Assembly (NCBI GenBank): GCA_910574835.1
Contig: CAJTDE010000016.1
Location: 1 to 64,000 of the forward strand
Source of the DNA: Clostridia bacterium
GTDB lineage: Bacteria > Bacillota > Clostridia > Lachnospirales > Lachnospiraceae
DNA: 64,000 nt
Direction of reading: 5' to 3'
The notes beneath the pieces are model-generated. The model worked only from the letters and a program-made list of their open reading frames with translations, was not told the origin of the DNA and did not search any database. Shown here in pieces: positions 43,457 through 52,280 of the stretch (positions are counted from its first letter, which is position 1; every line of letters begins with the position of its first letter). Made by a program: the position numbers and the translations under genes.

Positions 43457-44428
43457 TTGCCTTTATTAAACTCCCAATATGAAGCTATCATGCGCTCCTA
43501 TGCCAAACGCCAGGCCAGAAACCGCCAGGAGCAGGAGGAACGTCTCGCTCATATCTATAACTTAATACCGCAGCTGCCCTCGCTGGAAGCCTCCCTTGCC
43601 TCCCTGCGGGCAGACAAGGTTCGAGCCGCCATAGAGGGGGATACGGCAGCGCAGGAGCATTTGACGCAGGAGCTGGATAAGCTTTGCAATGCAAGAGAGC
43701 AGCTTTTATCAGCGCACGGTTATACCTTACAGGACTTGTCAGCCTCCTACACTTGTCCGGACTGTCACGACACCGGCTACATAGGAACAGAAAAATGTCA
43801 CTGCTTTCTTCAAGCCGAAATCGATCTTCTCTACCATCAATCGCACCTGAATGATGTTTTGAAAAGAGAGAACTTTCATACCTTTTCTTATTCCTGGTAT
43901 GATAAGGCTGACCAGGACATTATGAAGCGCCGTGTAATGGAGGTACAGCTTTTTATTGAAGCCTTTGACAAGGAATTTCAAAATCTATTCCTGATGGGAG
44001 ACGTCGGAACCGGAAAAACCTTTCTCTCCAATTGTATTGCGAAGGAACTGATGGACACCGGACATTCTGTCGTTTATCTCACTGCCTTCCAACTGTTTCA
44101 GCTCCTTTCCAAAGCCGTATTTGGAGGAAAGCAGCCAGAGGAAGCGGACCGGCAGGCATATCCCTATATCTTCGACTGTGATTTGCTCATTATAGATGAT
44201 TTAGGAACGGAGCTTCCCAACTCTTTTACCGTATCTCAATTTTTCCTCTGCATCAATGAGCGGATTCTTCGAAGAAAGTCAACCCTGATTTCTTCCAACC
44301 TGAATATGAATGTTCTGCAGAGCATCTACTCAGAGCGAACATCATCACGTATCATCAGCAGCTATACTATTTTGCAGCTTCCCGGAAAAGATATACGCAT
44401 CCGGAAAAAACTACAGCCCGGCGCCTAG
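43457..44428 (+). CDS. DnaC/DnaI-like helicase loader (AAA+ ATPase)
   Basis: A 323-residue loader that places the replicative helicase on DNA. The N-terminus is helical and charged. CPDCHDTGYIGTEKCHC near residues 97-113 is a four-cysteine zinc-binding motif typical of Firmicute DnaI-like proteins. The AAA+ part has Walker A LMGDVGTGKTFLSN near residue 179, Walker B DLLIIDDLGTE and a sensor region STLISSNLN. It starts at TTG, eight bases after AGGAGG; that ribosome site directly abuts the hairpin repeat. It is in one operon with the DnaD-like gene. Confidence 0.93.
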   Translation: MPLLNSQYEAIMRSYAKRQARNRQEQEERLAHIYNLIPQLPSLEASLASLRADKVRAAIEGDTAAQEHLTQELDKLCNAREQLLSAHGYTLQDLSASYTCPDCHDTGYIGTEKCHCFLQAEIDLLYHQSHLNDVLKRENFHTFSYSWYDKADQDIMKRRVMEVQLFIEAFDKEFQNLFLMGDVGTGKTFLSNCIAKELMDTGHSVVYLTAFQLFQLLSKAVFGGKQPEEADRQAYPYIFDCDLLIIDDLGTELPNSFTVSQFFLCINERILRRKSTLISSNLNMNVLQSIYSERTSSRIISSYTILQLPGKDIRIRKKLQPGA

Positions 44429-44481
44429 TACATCATTGCACAAATACCAGTGCCGTACGGCGCCAGAAAACGGAGGACCTT

Positions 44482-45672
44482 ATGTTATTACAGCGCAGCC
44501 AGCGTGTATTAGAAACCATCCCTGTAGGCTCTCTTGGCCTTATCCCTTTAAAGAGCTGTCAGCAATTAGGACAACAGGTCAATGATTACCTGGTAAAATG
44601 GCGTCATTCCAGCGAATTGGAGCACAAAAGCAATATCGCTTTTACCGGTTATGAGCGTGACTCTTACCTGATTGAAGCAAAGACTCCCCGCTTTGGTTCC
44701 GGAGAGGGAAAAGGAACGCTCTCCGACTCTGTTCGGGGACACGATCTCTATCTTTTGGTGGATGTCTGTAATTATAGCCTTACCTATAAGCTATACGGAT
44801 ACACCAATCACATGTCACCGGATGATCACTTCCAGGATCTGAAGCGAGTGATTGCCGCTATCGGCGGAAAGGCTCGGAGGATCACGGTGATTATGCCTTA
44901 TCTTTATGAAAGCCGCCAGCATAAGCGGACCGCCCGGGAATCCCTGGACTGCGCCTTGGCTCTACAGGAGCTGGTGGAGATGGGTGTGGAAAATATTCTC
45001 ACCTTTGAGGCTCATGATCCGCGCGTACAGAATGCCATTCCGCTTCATGGTTTTGAAACCATCCCTTCCGCATATCAAATGGTAAAGGGACTTCTCAAAA
45101 ATGTAGAAGGGCTGAAGCTGGACAGTGAGCATATGCTGGTCATCAGCCCCGACGAAGGCGGTATGTCCCGAGCTGTCTATCTCGCCAATGTTCTGGGGCT
45201 GGATATGGGTATGTTTTATAAACGGCGGGATTATACAAGGCTTGTAAAAGGAAGGAACCCCATTATTTCCCATGAATTTTTGGGAGAAGGAATCGAAGGA
45301 AAGGATATGATTATCGTAGATGATATGATCTCCTCCGGGGACAGCGTGCTTGAAGTCGCCAGAGAGCTTAAAAACCGCGGAGCCGGGCAGATCTTCGTCT
45401 TTTCCACCTTTGGCTTGTTTACCAACGGACTTGAACAGTTTGACCAAGCATATAAGGACGGTATCTTTACCAGAGTTCTTACTACAAACCTGGTTTACCA
45501 GACCCCGGAGCTTCTTAGCCGCCCTTACTATATTAATTGTGATATGAGCAAGTACATTGCACTTTTGATTGATACTCTGAATCACGACGTCTCCATCAGC
45601 GATCTGTTAGATCCGTATGATCGAATACAGGCTCTTGTGAAAAAGTATCGGGAGCATCAGCCTATTTCATAG
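44482..45672 (+). CDS. prs: Ribose-phosphate pyrophosphokinase (long form)
   Basis: A 396-residue PRPP synthase, longer than the classical 315-residue form, as is usual in Lachnospiraceae. ITVIMPYLYESRQHKRTARE corresponds to the ATP/metal region, VISPDEGGMSRAVYLANVLG to the conserved middle, and DMIIVDDMISSGDSVLEVARE to the PRPP loop. PRPP feeds pncB and upp in this window as well as purine, pyrimidine, His and Trp synthesis. GGAGG precedes the ATG. It follows the dnaC-like gene by 53 bases and may be co-transcribed. Confidence 0.93.
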   Translation: MLLQRSQRVLETIPVGSLGLIPLKSCQQLGQQVNDYLVKWRHSSELEHKSNIAFTGYERDSYLIEAKTPRFGSGEGKGTLSDSVRGHDLYLLVDVCNYSLTYKLYGYTNHMSPDDHFQDLKRVIAAIGGKARRITVIMPYLYESRQHKRTARESLDCALALQELVEMGVENILTFEAHDPRVQNAIPLHGFETIPSAYQMVKGLLKNVEGLKLDSEHMLVISPDEGGMSRAVYLANVLGLDMGMFYKRRDYTRLVKGRNPIISHEFLGEGIEGKDMIIVDDMISSGDSVLEVARELKNRGAGQIFVFSTFGLFTNGLEQFDQAYKDGIFTRVLTTNLVYQTPELLSRPYYINCDMSKYIALLIDTLNHDVSISDLLDPYDRIQALVKKYREHQPIS

Positions 45673-45694
45673 GCGCCATAGGCGCCGAATAAGA

Positions 45695-45736
45695 AGAGCC
45701 TCCATAGCCAAACACGGCTGCGGAGGCTCCTCATTT
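45695..45736 (+). terminator. prs terminator
   Basis: GAGCCTCC (45696-45703) pairs with GGAGGCTC (45722-45729), extended inward by AGCC/GGCT, followed by CTCATTTTG. The T-run is weak. Just before it the 9-mer ATAGGCGCC is repeated in tandem (45670-45687). Confidence 0.65.
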
Positions 45737-45752
45737 TGCAGGACACACGGTT

Positions 45753-46442
45753 TTATACCTTAAAGCGGTATCCCACTCCCCATATAGTTTCAATATACTG
45801 GGGCTTTGTGGAATTAAATTCTATCTTTTCCCGAATCTTCTTAATATGAACCGTTACCGTAGCAATATCCCCCACGGAGTCCATATCCCAGATTCTTCGA
45901 AACAGCTCTTCCTTGGTAAATACGTGATTGGGATTCTCCGCCAGGAAGGTTAAGAGATCAAATTCTCTGGAGGTAAAGTTCTTTTCCTCTCCTCCCACCC
46001 AGACCCTGCGGGCAGTTTTGTCAATCTTGATTCCGCGAATCTCTATCACCGTATTTTCCTTTACATTGCTGCTGACCAGGCGCTCATAGCGGGTAAGATG
46101 GGCCTTCACACGCGCTACCAGCTCACTCGGGCTGAAAGGCTTTGTCATATAGTCGTCCGCCCCAAGGCCAAGCCCCCGAATCTTATCTATATCATCCTTT
46201 TTTGCAGAAACCATGATAATAGGCGTGTTCTTTGCTTCTCTAAGCTGTCTGCAAATCTCAAACCCATCCACACCCGGAAGCATCAAATCCAGAATCACCA
46301 GTTGAAAATCCTCGTTCAATGCCCGTTCCAAACCAGCAGGGCCTTCTCCTTCAATATCTACCTCAAATCCGCTCAACTCCAGATAATCCTTTTCCAGATC
46401 CGCAATTGATTCTTCATCTTCTATAATCAATATTCTGCTCAT
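45753..46442 (-). CDS. OmpR-type response regulator (system 2)
   Basis: A 229-residue regulator. The receiver domain reads MSRILIIEDEESIADLEKDY with phosphoacceptor LVILDLMLPGVDGFEI and DDYMTKPFSPSEL. The winged-helix domain shows FTSREFDLLTFLAENP and GDIATVTVHIKKIREKIE. Its start overlaps the stop of the sensor kinase by four bases, so the kinase is encoded first, the reverse of the system at 8-10 kb. Target genes are unknown. Confidence 0.94.
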   Translation of the reverse strand: MSRILIIEDEESIADLEKDYLELSGFEVDIEGEGPAGLERALNEDFQLVILDLMLPGVDGFEICRQLREAKNTPIIMVSAKKDDIDKIRGLGLGADDYMTKPFSPSELVARVKAHLTRYERLVSSNVKENTVIEIRGIKIDKTARRVWVGGEEKNFTSREFDLLTFLAENPNHVFTKEELFRRIWDMDSVGDIATVTVHIKKIREKIEFNSTKPQYIETIWGVGYRFKV

Positions 46443-47536
46443 GTCGCTGGAACCTCCTGATATTTTCTAAGGACAAAGTACATCACCGTACCCGTATGTT
46501 CCTTGCTGGTTGCCCATACCTGGCCTCCGTGATCCTCAATAATTTTCTTCACGATAGAGAGTCCGATTCCGCTTCCGCCCTTGGAGGAATTGCGGGACAC
46601 ATCCGCCCGATAGAAGCGGTCAAAAATCTGAGGCAGATCCTTGGCTCCTATGCCCTTGCCATTATCCTCAATCTCAACCTGTATAAAGTCTCCCACATCC
46701 TTCACGCGGATATTCACCATACCTCTGGACTTGTCAATATATTTCACCGAATTTCCCACAATATTATTGATCACTCGTTTAATCTGCTCCGCATCTGCAA
46801 TCACAACAACGTTCTCATCCACATAATTGAAGTAGGACAGTTCAATGTTCTGCTCCTCCATCTCAATGGAAAGCTCTTCAATGCAGTCGGAAAAATAAGC
46901 GTTTACATTGATTTTCTCAAAGGTATAAGGGATACGGTTGGTGTCAATTTTAGCATAAAAGCTCAGCTCATTGATAAGCCGATCCATATCATTCGCTTTA
47001 TTATAGATGGTACGTATATATTTTTCCTGCTTTTCCGGCGTATCCGCCACTCCGTCCATCAAGCCCTCCACATAGCCCTTAACCGCCGCTATCGGCGTTT
47101 TCAAGTCATGGGAAATATTGCTGATCAGCTCTTTATTCTGACGCTCGGATTCCACCTTCTCTTCGGCAGACTCTTTTAACCTCCTGCGCATCTCCTCAAA
47201 GTCTGTGCAAAGCTCGCCAATCTCATCATCGCCTCCGGCCGGCATCTCGAAGTCCAGGTTGCCCTCCGTAATCTTCTTTGTCGCCTCCTGCAGATGATGA
47301 AGAGGCGTGACAATGTTTCTGTAGATCCAAGCCGTTAAAAGCAAGCTGGTAAAAACCAAAATCAGAACAATTGTCAGGGTCATGTCCAAAAACAAGGATT
47401 CCACCTCAACCCCATACAGTTCTTTTATAGAATGAATCTGATATCTCCCAAAACCGAAAAAGGCTGCTCCCGTGAAAAAAACCGGAACCAGTATAAGTGT
47501 TAGAAATGTAATAATTAACTTTGTTCGAAGCTTCAT
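46439..47536 (-). CDS. Sensor histidine kinase (system 2)
   Basis: A 365-residue membrane kinase with helices near residues 8-28 and 50-70 and only about 20 residues between them, so it probably senses within the membrane or via another protein. A HAMP region follows (LHHLQEATKKITEGNLDF), then the phosphoacceptor ISHDLKTPIAAVKGYVEGL, and the ATP site with NNIVGNSVKYIDK and GGSGIGLSIVKKI. TATAAT lies only about nine bases before the ATG and no ribosome site is seen, so the message might be leaderless. Confidence 0.92.
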   Translation of the reverse strand: MKLRTKLIITFLTLILVPVFFTGAAFFGFGRYQIHSIKELYGVEVESLFLDMTLTIVLILVFTSLLLTAWIYRNIVTPLHHLQEATKKITEGNLDFEMPAGGDDEIGELCTDFEEMRRRLKESAEEKVESERQNKELISNISHDLKTPIAAVKGYVEGLMDGVADTPEKQEKYIRTIYNKANDMDRLINELSFYAKIDTNRIPYTFEKINVNAYFSDCIEELSIEMEEQNIELSYFNYVDENVVVIADAEQIKRVINNIVGNSVKYIDKSRGMVNIRVKDVGDFIQVEIEDNGKGIGAKDLPQIFDRFYRADVSRNSSKGGSGIGLSIVKKIIEDHGGQVWATSKEHTGTVMYFVLRKYQEVPAT

Positions 47537-47615
47537 AATGATTATATTATATCATGGATATAGGAAGTCTGCTCAAAAACTATTCTAAAATTTCTAAATT
47601 TTTTATAAAATATCC

Positions 47616-48680
47616 TTACAATTCCAGCTTCATATCACCAAACCGTATCCAGCCTTTTTTCCGCATAAATTCGGAAACTGCCAGCGTAAGAACCGCCGGT
47701 AGGATAAATTGCATCACAAGAATCTTAATCAATGTTACAACCGGGCCTTCTATGGGCGCCATCACCTGCCAGGTCATAATTTGTCCCACCAGACCGCAGC
47801 TTCCCATACCGGAGCCGGAGGCATTGCTCTGCATATTCATAATCATCGTTCCAATCGGGCCTAAAATGGCGCTGGAGATAATCGCCGGAACCCAAATGAT
47901 CGGCTTGCGGATAATATTGGGAACTTGAAGCATAGAGGTTCCCAGCCCCTGAGCCAAAAGGCCGCCTGCCTTATTTTCACGCCAGCTTGCCACTGCAAAG
48001 CCTACCATATTGCAACAGCAGCCGATGGTTGCCGCCCCCGCCGCAATTCCGGACAAATTCAAAATAATTCCGAGGGCCGCCGAACTGATGGGAAGGGTGA
48101 GAACCATACCCATCAGGACAGATACAATGATTCCCATTAAAAACGGCTGCTGAACCGTTCCCCAATTAATAACAGCTCCCAATGCGCCCATAAAGCTGCT
48201 GATAGGCGGTCCCAGAATCAGACCCACTGCAGACCCGGACAAAATCACAGTCAGGGGCGTAACCAGAATATCAACCTTTGTTTTACCGGATACCAGATTC
48301 CCCAGCTCAATCCCGACTAGGGCCGCAACAAATGCCCCCAAAGGCTCCCCCGGTCCGGACAAAACAATTGCCCCTTCCACCAAAACCTTCCCCGCCAGTA
48401 TGTTAGATGCAAAGGCCCCCACCATACCTGCCGTAGCTGATGAAAATATCACCAATGGGCTTGCCTTAAATTTGCAGGCCGTACCTACGCCAATGCCGGC
48501 TCCTGTAACAGCCGCCGCCATTTTTCCAAAGAAATAAACGGTATCCCCCACATTGCCGCCAATGAGAAGCCCGATCTGCTGAATGATCGTACCTGTCAGC
48601 AGGGTAGCAAATAAACCCAGAGCCATACCGCTTAATCCGTCAATAAAAATGTGATTGCATATTGTTTTTAGTTTTTTCAT
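47616..48680 (-). CDS. PTS EIIC-like membrane transporter (PF13303/PfoR type), putative NiaR target
   Basis: A 354-residue membrane protein with roughly ten hydrophobic segments, belonging to the EIIC-2 group that includes PfoR-like proteins. Recognisable stretches are IFIDGLSGMALGLFATLL, GPGEPLGAFVAALVGIELG, and a glycine-rich CNMVGFAVASWRENKAGG. No EIIA or EIIB genes accompany it, so a classical phosphotransfer function is doubtful. It follows niaR and has its own promoter with a 13-bp site identical to one before pncB. That suggests a role in uptake of a niacin-type compound, which is inference. GTG at 48686 overlaps the ribosome site, so the ATG at 48680 is chosen. Confidence 0.78.
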   Translation of the reverse strand: MKKLKTICNHIFIDGLSGMALGLFATLLTGTIIQQIGLLIGGNVGDTVYFFGKMAAAVTGAGIGVGTACKFKASPLVIFSSATAGMVGAFASNILAGKVLVEGAIVLSGPGEPLGAFVAALVGIELGNLVSGKTKVDILVTPLTVILSGSAVGLILGPPISSFMGALGAVINWGTVQQPFLMGIIVSVLMGMVLTLPISSAALGIILNLSGIAAGAATIGCCCNMVGFAVASWRENKAGGLLAQGLGTSMLQVPNIIRKPIIWVPAIISSAILGPIGTMIMNMQSNASGSGMGSCGLVGQIMTWQVMAPIEGPVVTLIKILVMQFILPAVLTLAVSEFMRKKGWIRFGDMKLEL

Positions 48681-48708
48681 AATCACTCCTCTTTTCTGTG
48701 CGCCAACC

Positions 48709-48769
48709 TGTAAAGTCAGCTGTCTTGTCAGTTAATCAGGAGCTTATCACATTTACCATAAGAAGTCAA
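48709..48769 (-). promoter_or_regulatory. Promoter of the EIIC-like gene with putative NiaR operator
   Basis: Minus strand: TTGACT (48764-48769), 17 bases, extended -10 TGATAAGCT (TAAGCT at 48741-48746). TGACAAGACAGCT (48718-48730 on the plus strand in reverse) follows at about +10 to +23. A related 10-mer lies next to it: TGTAAAGTCA (48709-48718) and TGTCTTGTCA (48721-48730) on the plus strand form a direct repeat with a 2-base gap. Confidence 0.55.
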
Positions 48770-49308
48770 GTTTCCATTAAATATCCCTTTTCCAGCAAAG
48801 CCTTTTCAATCCGCCGGATAGACGCCGTATTCTTTGCCACAATCGTATGATAATGAATATCTTCTGTCAGCTCTTTCAGAGGCTTCACCCGGTTATTCCT
48901 CATTTTTTCATAAAACTCATCCGCATCCTGGCGGCTTGCTATGATCAGATCCACCGCTATCTGCCCATAAAGCTCATGCTCCACTACCACATCCAGGATT
49001 TTCCCGCCCAGATCCACGATTGTATAAAATTCATCCGGAACCTGCTCGGTGGTGTGCCGCACGCAAATCGTTTTTTTGCTCTCTCCTAAGCCCTGCTTCG
49101 GCTCAAACAAAAGATATCCTTTATTTGTTGAGAGAATGTTTTTATTAACAGCCCGCAGCAGCGCTATATCCTGCACGATCACCTGGCGGCTCACCTTTAG
49201 TCTTCCTGACAGCTCCGTACCTGATATGGGCCGGCTGCTTTCTGTCAGCATCCGTATAATTTCTTCTCTTCTCCGATCTCCATCCAACATCTTTTCCATC
49301 TTCCACAT
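48766..49308 (-). CDS. niaR: Niacin-responsive repressor NiaR (HTH_11 + 3H domain)
   Basis: A 180-residue regulator. Residues 10-65 form a winged helix (RREEIIRMLTESSRPISGTEL; LKVSRQVIVQDIALLRA). Residues 75-175 are the 3H domain, named for conserved histidines that bind metal and sense niacin: VRHTTEQ, DVVVEHELYG and DIHYHTIVAK are visible. Known members (B. subtilis YrxA/NiaR) repress NAD synthesis and niacin uptake when niacin is present. It overlaps the tcdA operon end and precedes the EIIC-like gene. pncB at the other end of the window carries the same candidate site. Confidence 0.9.
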   Translation of the reverse strand: MWKMEKMLDGDRRREEIIRMLTESSRPISGTELSGRLKVSRQVIVQDIALLRAVNKNILSTNKGYLLFEPKQGLGESKKTICVRHTTEQVPDEFYTIVDLGGKILDVVVEHELYGQIAVDLIIASRQDADEFYEKMRNNRVKPLKELTEDIHYHTIVAKNTASIRRIEKALLEKGYLMET

Positions 49309-49310
49309 CC

Positions 49311-50006
49311 TTACCTTATTCCCGTCAGATCCTTTATCACTTCTCCCGCCAAAATCAGGCCGGCCACAGCAGGCACAAAGGCTGTGCTCCCCGGTACCCT
49401 TTCCTCTTTGCGGACAAGCTCTCCGGATTTTTCTTTGGAATACACCACCTTAAGCCTCTCTATCCCTCTCCTCTTCAATTCCCGGCGCATAACCCTTGCA
49501 AGAGGGCAGACACTGGTTTCGTAAATATCCGCCACCTCAAAGGCCCCGGGGGTCAGCTTATTTCCCGCTCCCATAGAGCTGATAATGGGAGTTCCCGCCT
49601 TTTTTGCCTCCAATACAAGACTGATTTTCCCGGTTACCGTATCAATGGCATCCACTACATAATCATAGGCGGAAAAGTCAAAGTCATCCGCCGCCTCCGG
49701 CAGATAAAAACAATTGCGGATACTCACATCAGCCTTTGGATTGATATCCAGAATCCGTTCCCGCATCACTTCGGTTTTGTATCTGCCGATTGTGCTTTGA
49801 AGGGCTATAATCTGCCGGTTCAAATTGGATACGCTCACCTTGTCATTGTCAATCAACTCCAAAGCCCCTATACCGCTGCGGGCCAATGCTTCCACCGCAT
49901 GGCCTCCTACACCGCCGATTCCGAAAACTGCCACCCGCGATGCTTTTAAACGCTCCATAGCTTCCGGGCCAAGCAAAAGCTCTGTCCGCACAAATTGTTC
50001 TTCCAT
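49311..50006 (-). CDS. tcdA: tRNA threonylcarbamoyladenosine dehydratase (ThiF/E1-like)
   Basis: An E1-like ATP-using enzyme of about 231 residues that cyclises t6A37 to ct6A in tRNAs. EQFVRTELLLGPEAMERL is the typical start. The nucleotide loop is VAVFGIGGVGGHAVEALARSG, followed by LIDNDKVSVSNLNRQ, DYVVDAIDTVTGKISLV and the end motif STAFVPAVAGLILAGEV. Earlier ATGs at 50021 and nearby overlap the preceding gene; I chose 50006 because family members begin there, though no clear ribosome site separates the options. Confidence 0.9.
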   Translation of the reverse strand: MEEQFVRTELLLGPEAMERLKASRVAVFGIGGVGGHAVEALARSGIGALELIDNDKVSVSNLNRQIIALQSTIGRYKTEVMRERILDINPKADVSIRNCFYLPEAADDFDFSAYDYVVDAIDTVTGKISLVLEAKKAGTPIISSMGAGNKLTPGAFEVADIYETSVCPLARVMRRELKRRGIERLKVVYSKEKSGELVRKEERVPGSTAFVPAVAGLILAGEVIKDLTGIR

Positions 50007-50010
50007 ACCA

Positions 50011-51759
50011 TCATACCCCATTCCTATAGCGCTGCGCCCTCTCCGGGTCCATCATTACCGTACCGTTGCCCTCATATACGATCTCATAGCCGCGCTCCTT
50101 AAAAGGCGCCGAAAGCTCACATTCCAGAAAAATCTCCGCCCAGTGAGCCATATAGATCACATCCGGGAATTTTTCCGGGTGAACGGCGTAGTAATCATGG
50201 ATGTAGGTACTGTTCTCATGAACCTGCCAGGTAGAATAGTTCCCGCAGCCCGCATCCACATAGAGATAAATCCACGGCGCCACTCCAACTACCATAAGCT
50301 GATCTTCTTGTGTGAGGCTTAAGCCGTCCAGCTCTTCAAGCGCCTCCTCATACCATACGGCCGTCTCCGGCGTCGTATAAACACCTTTTAACGGTCCTTT
50401 TTCCATCCTCTGTGTTAGCTTCGGTACCCAATCGTCTCCCCATGCATAATTCATTCTCAGATAGAAGGTCCCGGCAAACTGCACAATAACTACTCCCCAC
50501 ACAAGAACGCCGCATAGTTTTCTTCGGAAACGCGCATTTATTCCCTCTGTCCTTTTCAGCTCTTCCAACCACCTTGCCGCAAATAAAAGCCCCACGCAAG
50601 AACAGAGGCTGTAAGCAACGCTAATGGTAACAATCCCCGTATTCGTAGCATACTGTACAATCATCGTAAACAGCAGGGCCGGCAGATACCAGCCATAAAA
50701 CAGCCGCTTTTCTTTATTTTTTGTAACAAAATACGCCTCCAGACACCAAAAGGCCAAGGGAAGCATCTGGTAATTCACCGGAATATGTTCTGCTGCGAAG
50801 CCATAGTAAATCATTGCCGGAAGCACCGATACCGAGGCCAAAAGCATATAGACCAAGCCATGCTCACAGCGCCTTCGGTCAAACAAGGTCAAAGCATAGG
50901 TCAGCCCCAATCCGCAAAACATAAAGCGATAATTCTTAAAGCAGAGATAAAAATAGCGCTTTGTCTTATACCAGTATCCATCCTGATGCTCGGAATCCCC
51001 CACAATATGGGGAACATTTTCCAACATCTCGGAAAGAGTTCCTCTCTGAAATACAAACAATAGAAACAGTACGAGAACAATTCCCGCTCCCAAAGTCATC
51101 CACAAAAAGCTCTTGATATGAAGAGCGCCCTGCGTATCGCTTCCCTTCCTCCTATTTTGAACAGTTATGAAAAGGCAGAGAAGCCCATAGGCGCCGTACA
51201 TAATAAGGGCAAAGGGATTGGCCAAAACAATCATGGCTGTCAATATTCCGCACAGCAGGTATTCCGGTACGGAATGTTCCATCTTAGCCGAAAGCACAGC
51301 CAGCAGCACAGTCAGCAGACCAAATTCAATGGAGTTGTAGGACATGGCGCAGATTCCAAAGGGAGCAAACAGAAGGAACAAAAACACCGGCCCAAAGGAA
51401 GCAAAGCCTTTTCTTTGCAGACGCAGATACAAAAACAGGGTAAGCATACTCTCAAAAGCCAGATACAAAAAACGGCTGGCCATCACAATTCCCTCTGTGG
51501 AGCCTATAATCCCGCGCATAAGGCAATAAATGGGATGCAGCAAAAAGCTGCAAAGCTGCTGAGTCGGATTCCACTCGTCAATAAGAATCCTTTCCCCCCG
51601 GAAGATCCGCTCCGATGTTCCGATAAAATACATCTCATCTGCCGTATTAAAACCATAAAAGCTTCGTCTGATCAAAAGAATTTCTATTAAAATAAACAGA
51701 CCGATAAAAATAAAATGCTGTAACTTTTTTCGGTCCATTGCATGATTGCCTGTCACCAT
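50011..51759 (-). CDS. Polytopic membrane protein, GT39/PMT-like glycosyltransferase candidate
   Basis: A 582-residue protein with about ten membrane helices in residues 10-420 and a soluble C-terminal region of about 150 residues. The first loop contains NTADEMYFIGTSERIFRGER, with acidic residues at the position where lipid-linked sugar transferases of the PMT/ArnT fold have their catalytic Asp. That suggests a polyprenyl-sugar glycosyltransferase. I do not recognise a named family, and the acceptor is unknown. It is transcribed before tcdA with a 3-base to 11-base overlap depending on the tcdA start. Confidence 0.6.
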   Translation of the reverse strand: MVTGNHAMDRKKLQHFIFIGLFILIEILLIRRSFYGFNTADEMYFIGTSERIFRGERILIDEWNPTQQLCSFLLHPIYCLMRGIIGSTEGIVMASRFLYLAFESMLTLFLYLRLQRKGFASFGPVFLFLLFAPFGICAMSYNSIEFGLLTVLLAVLSAKMEHSVPEYLLCGILTAMIVLANPFALIMYGAYGLLCLFITVQNRRKGSDTQGALHIKSFLWMTLGAGIVLVLFLLFVFQRGTLSEMLENVPHIVGDSEHQDGYWYKTKRYFYLCFKNYRFMFCGLGLTYALTLFDRRRCEHGLVYMLLASVSVLPAMIYYGFAAEHIPVNYQMLPLAFWCLEAYFVTKNKEKRLFYGWYLPALLFTMIVQYATNTGIVTISVAYSLCSCVGLLFAARWLEELKRTEGINARFRRKLCGVLVWGVVIVQFAGTFYLRMNYAWGDDWVPKLTQRMEKGPLKGVYTTPETAVWYEEALEELDGLSLTQEDQLMVVGVAPWIYLYVDAGCGNYSTWQVHENSTYIHDYYAVHPEKFPDVIYMAHWAEIFLECELSAPFKERGYEIVYEGNGTVMMDPERAQRYRNGV

Positions 51760-51783
51760 TTTGTCTTTCCTCTTTTACCTTAT

Positions 51784-51818
51784 AAAAAGGGCGTCGCAAA
51801 CCTTTTCCGGCGACGCCC
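51784..51818 (-). terminator. Terminator after the small coiled-coil gene
   Basis: On the minus strand GGGCGTCGC pairs perfectly with GCGACGCCC around a 12-base loop, followed by TTTTTATAA. Positions of the arms are 51789-51797 and 51810-51818. Confidence 0.88.
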
Positions 51819-51827
51819 CTTAAGTGG

Positions 51828-52097
51828 TTATCCCTGCTTTTCTTCTAATACCAATTCGATTTTTTCCTTCAATCTTATGGCCTGCTCCGTAATACAGGTC
51901 AATTCATCCTGAACCAGACGCAGTTCTCTTTCTCTGGCTGTCTCTGCTTCCTGAAGCTTCTTTTCATAATAGGCTTTTTGTTCCTCGCGAATCTGCTGTT
52001 TTATCCGCTCTATCCGTTCTTTTTCCTGCTTCTTCATCTGTTCCTTTAAACGGCCTACATTTTCTTTATAAAACTGCTCCAGTTGATGAACCTTCAT
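51828..52097 (-). CDS. Small coiled-coil protein of unknown function
   Basis: An 89-residue, strongly charged protein that is almost entirely one predicted coiled coil (KEQMKKQEKERIERIKQQI; YYEKKLQEAETARERELRLV). It has no signal peptide, membrane helix or cysteine pair except one Cys in DELTCITEQ. It has its own promoter (52161-52189), ribosome site and terminator, which supports a real gene. I do not recognise the family. Confidence 0.7.
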   Translation of the reverse strand: MKVHQLEQFYKENVGRLKEQMKKQEKERIERIKQQIREEQKAYYEKKLQEAETARERELRLVQDELTCITEQAIRLKEKIELVLEEKQG

Positions 52098-52160
52098 GCC
52101 TTTGCTTCCTTTCCCTCTTCCTGTTCCGGTATTCTTTTCTGTCGCAAATTTTCTGCTTTC

Positions 52161-52189
52161 ATCCTACTATAGCTATGCCCGTTTGTCAA
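52161..52189 (-). promoter_or_regulatory. Promoter of the small coiled-coil gene
   Basis: Minus-strand TTGACA (52184-52189), 17-base spacer and TAGGAT (52161-52166), about 65 bases before the start. Confidence 0.6.
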
Positions 52190-52230
52190 CCACACATCCG
52201 CCGCGGAACAATGTACGAACAGTCGTAAAT

Positions 52231-52258
52231 GAAGCCTGCGGAAAGTTCCACAGGCTTC
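52231..52258 (-). terminator. Hairpin after fucI
   Basis: GAAGCCTG and CAGGCTTC pair, with GGA/TCC extension, a short loop and only a weak T-run after it on the minus strand. It is the likely 3' end of the fucI message. Confidence 0.55.
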
Positions 52259-52280
52259 ATGCTTTTCCAAATATTTATTA

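Noticed and set aside
43141-43482. Open frame giving a 113-residue protein with a RTRGTFMSALSNKSFSHY-type segment, and a similar frame at 18346-18543
   Set aside because: These frames are translations of the full hairpin repeats, in different gene contexts. The segments in common come from the repeat, and real gene starts lie inside or beside them. They are likely spurious hypothetical proteins.
49311-50021. ThiF or MoeB as the identity of the E1-like gene
   Set aside because: No thiamine or molybdopterin genes are adjacent, and the start EQFVRTELLLG with the short length matches the TcdA group better.
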